A DNA stretch of 11,060 bases from Bacteroidota bacterium. GTDB taxonomy: Bacteria; Bacteroidota; Bacteroidia; Flavobacteriales_F; PHOS-HE28. The stretch spans positions 1-11,060 of the forward strand of contig JAEZDL010000272.1 of NCBI GenBank assembly GCA_023418095.1, read 5' to 3'. The position numbers and the translations under genes are program-made. Positions 5,837-11,060 of this stretch are shown piece after piece. How positions within the stretch are numbered: the stretch's first letter is position 1; the number at the start of each line of letters is the position of its first letter. The notes beneath the pieces are model-generated. The model was not told the DNA's origin. It saw only the letters and a program-made list of their open reading frames with translations, and made no database searches.

Positions 5837-5899
5837 GGGATGAGGGCTGAAAGATGAGGGCTGAAGGCCGGAGGATGAGGGCTGAAGGCTGAAAGAGAA
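5837..5899. repeat. Degenerate tandem heptamer array (RGGNTGA)
   Basis: Nine consecutive 7-base units fit without gaps. In order they are GGGATGA, GGGCTGA, AAGATGA, GGGCTGA, AGGCCGG, AGGATGA, GGGCTGA, AGGCTGA, AAGAGAA. Seven of the nine end in TGA and the consensus is close to RGGNTGA. The array lies 23 bases beyond the stop of the 737-residue protease gene. It is a different family from the CAGTTGT units near fabG but has the same 7-base period. Confidence 0.75.
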
Positions 5900-5922
5900 A
5901 TACGCTGGATCGGACGATCGGA

Positions 5923-8136
5923 TTAGCGCTGCACCACCACTCGCTTTACTGCGCGCTGCCCTTCGGCCGAAACTTCGAGCAGGTAAACACCTTCGGCCAC
6001 GCCTGCAAGTTCGATCTGCACCAGGCGATCAGCGCCGCTCAATTCGCGGGTGATGATCTGCCGCCCGAGGCCATCCAGCAAACTGAAACGATCGATGGCT
6101 GCTTCGCTTCGCAGGTTGAGCGTGCCGTTCGCCGGGTTGGGGAAAACCTCGATCCGATCGGAAAGGTCCATCTCTTCGATCGAAACCCCGATCAGGCAGA
6201 ATACATCGGTATTGCCATCGCCGTAGTTGCCATCGTTGATCGCGAAGATGTGGCCGTCGCCGTTGTGGATCGAATAGCTTCCATCCTGATCGGGGCCGCA
6301 GCAGATGCCATCACCGAATTCATCGTAGATATTGAAGGTGTAGCAGCCATTGGAAAGGCAGAGCGGAATGATCAACGTGTCACCGTTCAGGCCGTTCGCA
6401 TATGGCCCGCCTTCGTAGAGCAGTGTGGTATCCTCGCTGGTGAGTTCCCATGTGATGTCCGTTCCGTAGTCATCCAGAACAAGTTCCAGGACCACATCCT
6501 CCACAGGATAGTTCACGGTGAACTCATGCGTCCACGCATCGTTCTCTTCCATTTGATCCTGTTCGCCGTTGGGCGAATTGGTGGCGATCACGAGCGTGTG
6601 TTCGCCCGGTGGTACCACGAGTTCAGGCAGTTGGAAATTCACGGTCTGGCCGGGCATCAAACTTCCGTTCCAGGTCTCGAGCAATGGAATGCCACCTTCG
6701 AGTCCGTAGTTCACGATCATGGTGGTGATCACTTCATCGCCGTTGTTCTTCAGGGTTACATGCGGTGTGATCGTGGTGTCGCCGCAGATCAGTTCCGGCA
6801 CGTTGGTGATCGAGGTGCAGGCGGCATCAACGAAAATATCGGGGATCTGATCGCTCAGAAGGCCATCCAGCGTATCGCCGCAGCTGCCGAGGTAAGGTTC
6901 AAGCAGGGGCCAGCTGATATCGAAGCGGCCGTAATGATCATCGATGCTGTTGCCACAGGCCGCCTGGCCGCCGAAAAGCTGGCCCACCAACCGGCCATCC
7001 TGGTTCCAAAGTCCGCTGCCCGATGAGCCCGGTTCGGTCGTTCCTTCATCCCACACCAGCACGTTCCAGGTCTCTGCGGAAGCCATTTGTCCGGCCACGA
7101 CTGGATTGAATGATCGGGAGATCTTCTTGATATCGCCGGCAGGATGATGGATCCCGGTGACCGAATCCGCCGGAGTTGCCGACTTATCCCATCCGCTATA
7201 GAACACGTTGTAATCATCGGGCGGCCTGGAGCTGAGTTCGAGCAGTGCTACATCGGTGCCGCCACTATTTACCAACAATGAAGCGCCGGATACGGTCATG
7301 TTCATGGGGCCGTTCTCCGTTGGATCGCAAACGGGGCTGTCCCAATTGAAGCGGAACACCCAGGTGGAAACATCGGTACCCAGGCAGTGATCGGCGGTGA
7401 GGAAATACGGAGTGGTGTCGTTCGCGCAATTGTTGAGCAGGGTGCCGGTGCAATAGCCGCCACCAGCATCGATCAATGCCACCGCCCGGATCTGGTCGCG
7501 CCATTCATCACCCTGCGGACAGATCACGTTGATATTACATGCTCCGCTGTCCCCGAGGTCGCGCTGCAGTTTCAGCACATCGCGATAGGCATGCGTAACG
7601 CGGCCGATCGCCAGCGATCCTTCGCCGAGCACGGCAGCAGGTTCGAAATATTCGATCGTGATCCGTTCACCGGAAAGGTGATCTGTCGCCAATACGGTAC
7701 CCCCGCCCGATCCGGCCATGTATGCACCGCGCTGTTCACCTGCATTGTTGTAGAGGAACACGAGGCCACCGTGGGGCACCACGAATTCGCTGAAGACAAG
7801 CCCGATACTGAACGCTTCAGGACATTCCAGTGCCAGTCGCCAGATCCGATCGCCGTTCGGAAGATCGGTCCACGTGCCAGCATCCATCATGATATTCACA
7901 TGATGGTTGAAACCGAAGCGGTAAGGACCCTTTATCCCTTGCGCGATCCGCGCTTCATCTTCGGCGATCATGGCAGCGGCATCCACGGCAGGTAACCGGT
8001 GGACCATCGGTGCCGGAAGCTCCGGGCCACGCTCCATCAAGCCGAAAGCTCGGCCGCCGAAAGCGATCTGTGAATGCACGGTAATACCGGTGATCAAGGC
8101 TGCGGCGAAGGCTATCGGCCGGGTGAGGGATCCCAT
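5923..8136 (-). CDS. Secreted lysyl endopeptidase-like serine protease with T9SS sorting domain (long paralog)
   Basis: This is a 737-residue protein. The signal peptide is about 1-22 and a propeptide-like domain covers about 23-194. A mature-type start GDSGACNINVICP (195-207) parallels the GVSGSC start of Achromobacter Lys-C. The catalytic triad is H250 (TADHC), D295 (GTDVALLEL) and S372 (EPGSSGSG). D400 in DDHYGR aligns with the Lys-C S1 Asp225, suggesting cleavage after lysine. Cysteines 200, 206, 229, 251, 270 and 394 match the three Lys-C disulfides. A CARDB-like domain (about 436-545) and a beta domain with YDEFGDGICCGPDQDGS (about 550-648) follow. The end is a T9SS type A sorting domain (about 662-737, with EVFPNPANG). 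The ATG at 8136 opens the signal peptide. It lies 54 bases after the shorter paralog and is probably co-transcribed. It would be exported by Sec, then secreted or anchored through T9SS. Confidence 0.92.
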   Translation of the reverse strand: MGSLTRPIAFAAALITGITVHSQIAFGGRAFGLMERGPELPAPMVHRLPAVDAAAMIAEDEARIAQGIKGPYRFGFNHHVNIMMDAGTWTDLPNGDRIWRLALECPEAFSIGLVFSEFVVPHGGLVFLYNNAGEQRGAYMAGSGGGTVLATDHLSGERITIEYFEPAAVLGEGSLAIGRVTHAYRDVLKLQRDLGDSGACNINVICPQGDEWRDQIRAVALIDAGGGYCTGTLLNNCANDTTPYFLTADHCLGTDVSTWVFRFNWDSPVCDPTENGPMNMTVSGASLLVNSGGTDVALLELSSRPPDDYNVFYSGWDKSATPADSVTGIHHPAGDIKKISRSFNPVVAGQMASAETWNVLVWDEGTTEPGSSGSGLWNQDGRLVGQLFGGQAACGNSIDDHYGRFDISWPLLEPYLGSCGDTLDGLLSDQIPDIFVDAACTSITNVPELICGDTTITPHVTLKNNGDEVITTMIVNYGLEGGIPLLETWNGSLMPGQTVNFQLPELVVPPGEHTLVIATNSPNGEQDQMEENDAWTHEFTVNYPVEDVVLELVLDDYGTDITWELTSEDTTLLYEGGPYANGLNGDTLIIPLCLSNGCYTFNIYDEFGDGICCGPDQDGSYSIHNGDGHIFAINDGNYGDGNTDVFCLIGVSIEEMDLSDRIEVFPNPANGTLNLRSEAAIDRFSLLDGLGRQIITRELSGADRLVQIELAGVAEGVYLLEVSAEGQRAVKRVVVQR

Positions 8137-8190
8137 TTTATTGACTTGAGCGGTGAATATACGCGCTTCAGAATTAGCGTAAACAGCGTG

Positions 8191-9738
8191 TTATTTCGAA
8201 ATGGAGACGCGTTGCGTCGCGCGGAACTTCGTACCTGTCATTTCCACCAGGTAGATCCCTTCATTGAGGTATGATAGATCAAGTGCCACGCGCTCTTGTG
8301 AAGGGATCCGATCCGTAATTACGAGCCTTCCACTGGCATCGAGGATCCTCAAGTCAAGTACCGATGGCGCACCGGCGGGGATCTGAACGGTGATCTGCCC
8401 CGTGCTCGGATTCGGATGGATCAGTAGTGAAGAGTTCGATCTTTCCACGATCGAAGTGGTGATGGGGTAACCCTGCAGTTGCGTGCCGCAATCGCCCAGC
8501 CAGGTATCGAGCTGGTTGTAGCTGATGTCGAAACGGCCATAGTAATCGTTCACATTGTTGCCGCAACTTGCCTGGCCGCCATAGAGCTGGCCAACGAGCA
8601 ATCCATCCTGGTTCCAGAGACCGCTGCCCGAAGACCCGGGTTCAGTGGTACCATCCTCCCACGAAGCGATGCGCCAGCATTGCGCACCGCCGAAGCTCGC
8701 TGCAGTGGCCGTTCCCTCATCGAAGCTGATCTTCTTGATGTCGCCACTCGGGTGATGGATGGCCGTTGAGCTTGTTGATGGCGTGGATGAGCGATCCCAG
8801 CCACTGTAGAACACATCGTATGATGCCGGTGGGATCGTGTTCAATTCGAGCAAGGCCACATCGGTGCCGGCACTGTTCGCTATCAAGGTCGACCCCGAAA
8901 CGGTCTGGTTCGTTGGTCCGTTCTGGTTCAGGTTGCACACAGGGCTTTCCCAGTTGAAGCGATACACCCAGGTCGCCGGGTTGCCACCAAGACAGTGGTT
9001 GGCCGTAAGGAAGTAAGGTGTGCCGTCCTGTGCGCAATTATTGATCAGCTGGCCAGTACAGAAACCGCTGCCGCCGGTGGTTATGATCGCCACCGATCGG
9101 ATCTGGTCGCGCCATGGATCGCCCACCGGACAGATCACATTGTTGTTGCAGCTTCCGCTATCACCCAAGCCGCGCATCTTGTTGAGGATATCGCGATAAG
9201 CGTGAGTGACCTGCCCGATCCGCAAGCTTCCCATGCCATATAATTCCGCCGGTTCGAAGTATTCGATCGTGATCCGATCACCTGCGATCTGAGTAACGCC
9301 TAGCACAGTTTCACCGGGATTGCTTCGCTCATCGAAGGCGCCCAGGAATTCATCAGCAGTGTATACGAACACCTGCGCCCCCTCAGGCACAACGAAGTCG
9401 TGGAATTCAAAATTGATGCTGTACGCTCCAGGACATTCGATCGAGAGGCGCCACACCCGGTCGCCATTGGAGAACTGGTGCCAGATGCCACTGTTGTGCA
9501 ACCCCAGATCCACCGCGTGGTTGAAGCCGAAGCGGTATGGTCCCTTCTTTCCTTCAGCGAGCCGCGCTTCATCCTCGGCGATCAATTCCGCAGCATCGAC
9601 ATGGGGTAAAGTAACGCGCGGTGCTTCCGGTAGAAGTTGGGGGTGAGTATGGCCAAGCGGTCTTCCACCGAAGGAGATCTGTGCTGAGCAGAAAGTGGTG
9701 AGGAGCGTGAATGCGAGCGAAGAGGAAAGAGTTCTCAT
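8191..9738 (-). CDS. Secreted lysyl endopeptidase-like serine protease with T9SS sorting domain (short paralog)
   Basis: This 515-residue protein is the upstream partner of the 737-residue protease, and the two are similar from the signal peptide to the end of the protease domain. The signal peptide is about 1-19 (ending FCSA before QISFGG), then a propeptide to about 191, then GDSGSCNNNVICP at 192-204 as the likely mature start. The triad is H248 (TANHC), D293 and S370 (EPGSSGSG). D398 in NDYYGR aligns with Lys-C Asp225. The six Lys-C cysteines are present at 197, 203, 227, 249, 268 and 392. The protease domain passes almost directly into the T9SS sorting domain (about 436-515, with HPNPSTG), lacking the two extra domains of its neighbour. 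The ATG at 9738 begins a good signal peptide. The pair looks like a tandem duplication followed by domain gain or loss. Confidence 0.92.
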   Translation of the reverse strand: MRTLSSSLAFTLLTTFCSAQISFGGRPLGHTHPQLLPEAPRVTLPHVDAAELIAEDEARLAEGKKGPYRFGFNHAVDLGLHNSGIWHQFSNGDRVWRLSIECPGAYSINFEFHDFVVPEGAQVFVYTADEFLGAFDERSNPGETVLGVTQIAGDRITIEYFEPAELYGMGSLRIGQVTHAYRDILNKMRGLGDSGSCNNNVICPVGDPWRDQIRSVAIITTGGSGFCTGQLINNCAQDGTPYFLTANHCLGGNPATWVYRFNWESPVCNLNQNGPTNQTVSGSTLIANSAGTDVALLELNTIPPASYDVFYSGWDRSSTPSTSSTAIHHPSGDIKKISFDEGTATAASFGGAQCWRIASWEDGTTEPGSSGSGLWNQDGLLVGQLYGGQASCGNNVNDYYGRFDISYNQLDTWLGDCGTQLQGYPITTSIVERSNSSLLIHPNPSTGQITVQIPAGAPSVLDLRILDASGRLVITDRIPSQERVALDLSYLNEGIYLVEMTGTKFRATQRVSISK

Positions 9739-9799
9739 TTGGGGATCGACGTCTTGAACTGGGACGTTCCATTGTGCTGGATCGGCGTCCCAACGGTGC

Positions 9800-9807
9800 C
9801 AAAATTA
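9800..9807 (-). promoter_or_regulatory. -7 promoter box for the protease pair
   Basis: On the minus strand TAATTTTG is a perfect match to TAnnTTTG, 61 bases upstream of the first protease ATG. No clear -33 TTG lies at the usual distance, so the promoter is partial. The rest of the 9739-9936 divergent region shows no gene I would defend. Confidence 0.4.
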
Positions 9808-9936
9808 TCCATGAATGCGGCCTCCCGCGTGCGATCCTTCAGGTTTTGCTTGGAGAGATCCTGGGTGGGATGGGCGTTGGAAAGTTGGTGGTGGGGGTGA
9901 TGGATCAAGGGCTTGAATGAAGTTTAAATGGAACGA

Positions 9937-9962
9937 AACATATGAATGGCCATACATATGTT
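9937..9962. promoter_or_regulatory. Palindromic operator upstream of marR
   Basis: A 26-bp palindrome has centre ATGGCCAT (9946-9953) and outer half-sites ACATATG and CATATGT. Only one base pair of the dyad fails (A opposite A at 9945/9954). It ends 11 bases before the marR ATG, where a repressor would block transcription. MarR proteins typically bind such symmetric AT-rich sites at their own promoters. TATCTTTA just after it (9962-9969) is a partial -7 match. Confidence 0.75.
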
Positions 9963-9973
9963 ATCTTTAGAAT

Positions 9974-10414
9974 ATGACAGATCTTCAGGCTGAACTTAAC
10001 CAATGTCTTTTTCATTGTTCATCGGCGCTCTACCGATGGCTGGGAAAACTGGCTGATGAAAACTTCAAGGAGGTTAACCTGACATCAACTCAAGGCTTCA
10101 TCTTGATCGTGTTGAAACAGGCACCAGGAATTTCGGTAATGGACCTTGCCGAGACCCTTCAATTGGATCAAAGCACGATCACCAAAGCCCTTGATCGTAT
10201 GAAGGATAAGGGTTTGATCTGGCGGGAGATCAAAGGACGAAGTGTGGAGATCTTCGCAACCGATCATGGGATCAAGAAAGAGGCGGATGCTCTGGCCGCA
10301 TGGAAAAAGCTTCAGTTCTCGTACGGTCGGATCACAGGAGCGGCACATGCACGCGCAGTGGCTGGATCGATCGAAGTGGTCTTAAATGACCTAAGAGAAT
10401 TCCGGTCAAAGTGA
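9974..10414 (+). CDS. MarR-family transcriptional regulator
   Basis: This 146-residue protein is the usual MarR length. The core is a winged helix-turn-helix at about 36-101: the ISVMDLAETL helix (53-62), recognition helix DQSTITKALDRMKDKGLI (65-82) and wing REIKGRSVEIFATDHG (84-99). N- and C-terminal helices would form the dimer interface. Cys11 and Cys15 sit in the first helix; whether they sense redox state is unknown. It should be a dimeric repressor of itself and possibly of other genes, released by a small ligand or oxidation. The gene is flanked by two copies of one palindrome, at 9937-9962 and 10430-10455. The divergent protease operon starts about 235 bases upstream and is a possible but unproven target. 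Confidence 0.88.
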   Translation: MTDLQAELNQCLFHCSSALYRWLGKLADENFKEVNLTSTQGFILIVLKQAPGISVMDLAETLQLDQSTITKALDRMKDKGLIWREIKGRSVEIFATDHGIKKEADALAAWKKLQFSYGRITGAAHARAVAGSIEVVLNDLREFRSK

Positions 10415-10429
10415 CAGTAAAGTGCTCCG

Positions 10430-10455
10430 GACATATGTATGGCCATTCATATGTC
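10430..10455. promoter_or_regulatory. Second copy of the marR palindrome, downstream of the gene
   Basis: A 26-bp palindrome has centre ATGGCCAT (10439-10446) and half-sites ACATATG and CATATGT. The single mismatched pair is T opposite T. The inner 24 bases (10431-10454) are the exact reverse complement of 9938-9961. It lies 15 bases after the marR stop, between convergent marR and uvrB, an unusual place for an operator. No T-run follows, so it is a poor candidate for an intrinsic terminator. Confidence 0.65.
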
Positions 10456-10512
10456 ATTGAACCCATGATCTGTCTCTGAACCCCAACTCTGATCGGATCC
10501 TGACCGTCCCCT

Positions 10513-11060
10513 TCACTTCGCCACCTTCTCCTTCTCCTCCTTCAACTTCCGCATCGCGAAAAGCTCATCCCGCAGCTGCGCCGCCGCGATGAAATCCATC
10601 TCCTTGGCCGCCTTGCGCATCTGCGTTTCCAGGATCTCCAGGTTCTTGTCCAGCTGATCGGCGGTCATGTACTGCACCACCGGATCGGCCGCGAGGCTCA
10701 GTTCCTCCGGCTCAACATACGCGCGTTTTCCGTCCTTGTCGTGGATGTCGATCACCGCCGTCTGGCGCATCACTTCGGCGCGATCGCGTTTGATCTGTGT
10801 CGGTGTTATGCCATTCTCTTCGTTGTACGCCAGCTGCTTAGCGCGGCGCCGCTCGGTCTCATCGATCGTGCGCTGCATGCTCTCGGTGATCTGGTCGGCG
10901 TAGAAGATCACGAGCCCGTTCACGTTCCGCGCCGCGCGGCCTGCTGTCTGCGTAAGTGATCGGTTGCTGCGCAGGAAACCTTCCTTGTCGGCATCGATCA
11001 CGGCCACCAGGCTCACTTCCGGCAGATCGAGCCCTTCGCGAAGCAGGTTCACGCCCACGA
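10513..11060 (-). CDS. uvrB: UvrABC excinuclease subunit B, C-terminal part (5' end outside window)
   Basis: About 182 C-terminal residues of UvrB are visible, out of roughly 670 in the family. UvrB is the damage-verifying helicase-like subunit of nucleotide excision repair, which receives DNA from UvrA and recruits UvrC. Visible are the motif V region VNLLREGLDLPEVSLVAVID, the DADKEGFLRS segment, motif VI QTAGRAARN, and a C-terminal UVR domain (LDKNLEILETQMRKAAKEMD, then FIAAAQLRDEL) that contacts UvrC. The GTG near 11058 is an internal valine of VGVNLL, not a start. The tail ends in a Lys/Glu-rich stretch before TGA. The gene converges on marR. Confidence 0.96.
   Translation of the reverse strand, partial: VGVNLLREGLDLPEVSLVAVIDADKEGFLRSNRSLTQTAGRAARNVNGLVIFYADQITESMQRTIDETERRRAKQLAYNEENGITPTQIKRDRAEVMRQTAVIDIHDKDGKRAYVEPEELSLAADPVVQYMTADQLDKNLEILETQMRKAAKEMDFIAAAQLRDELFAMRKLKEEKEKVAK

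Larger units (their letters stand above)
5654..5922. other. Gene-poor intergenic stretch with two repeat types
   Basis: No convincing gene is seen between the split host frame and the protease stop at 5923. Open frames here (for example 5589-5804 on plus) have irregular, Arg-rich or low-information translations. The stretch does contain a short recurrent-looking sequence at 5775-5801 and a heptamer array at 5837-5899, listed separately. No terminator hairpin with a T-run was found for the minus-strand protease operon that ends here. Confidence 0.6.

Noticed and set aside
5837..5899. CRISPR array
   Set aside because: Units are 7 bases and contiguous without spacers, so this is a short tandem repeat.
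6250..7995. Long plus-strand frames (6250-7026 and 7387-7995) opposite the 737-residue protease
   Set aside because: Both are antisense shadows of a protein with clear catalytic, cysteine and sorting-domain features; their translations match no family.
9711..9920. 69-codon plus frame in the region divergent to marR
   Set aside because: It starts inside the signal peptide region of the opposite-strand protease gene and covers its probable promoter; no recognisable protein features.
10430..10455. Intrinsic terminator of marR
   Set aside because: The stem is AT-rich outside its centre and no T-run follows on either strand; identity with the upstream operator is a better explanation.

Overview
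The window looks like chromosomal DNA of a Bacteroidota bacterium, most likely a Flavobacteriales-type lineage with moderately high GC. The evidence is two secreted proteases that each end in a type IX secretion (T9SS) C-terminal sorting domain with the FPNP/HPNP signature, promoter boxes of the TAnnTTTG type, and no clear Shine-Dalgarno sequences before the starts. Host DNA is very rich in GATC, with 18 copies in 1021-1560.

Layout from left to right. A 3-oxoacyl-ACP reductase gene (fabG, 102-851) and a 694-residue membrane protein with a VWA-like domain and a GATase-like domain (969-3053) are each preceded by inverted clusters of the heptamer CAGTTGT. A short gap follows, then a DUF218/YdcF-like membrane protein (3078-3701). 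Converging on it from the minus strand is a toxin-antitoxin pair: an RHH-like antitoxin (4036-4266) overlapping a MazF/PemK-type ribonuclease (3711-4046). A 23-bp palindromic operator sits between the promoter boxes of the pair.

The most unusual part is 4583-5519, an AT-rich island with no GATC from 4578 to 5533. It is built like one integron gene cassette on the minus strand: a GTTAGC boundary, a lipoprotein gene, a small membrane-protein gene broken by an in-frame stop, then a 130-bp imperfect palindrome resembling a long attC site that ends in a second GTTAGC. No integrase gene is in the window. The host sequence on both sides is open in the same reading frame (4462-4587 and 5519-5653), so the cassette may sit inside a host gene that was broken or already decaying. 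The next few hundred bases (5654-5922) hold no convincing gene but contain two kinds of intergenic repeat, including a second heptamer family (RGGNTGA).

On the minus strand, 9738-5923, lie two tandem paralogous secreted serine proteases of the lysyl endopeptidase (Achromobacter Lys-C) family. Both keep the catalytic triad, six cysteines and the S1 aspartate that reads lysine. The downstream copy has two extra C-terminal domains. Divergent from them is a MarR-family regulator (9974-10414). It is flanked on both sides by copies of one 24-bp palindrome that are exact reverse complements of each other. The window ends in the 3' part of uvrB on the minus strand.

The genes are mostly unrelated housekeeping and accessory units. 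Clear functional groupings are the toxin-antitoxin operon, the protease pair, the marR gene with its presumed operators, and the mobile cassette.
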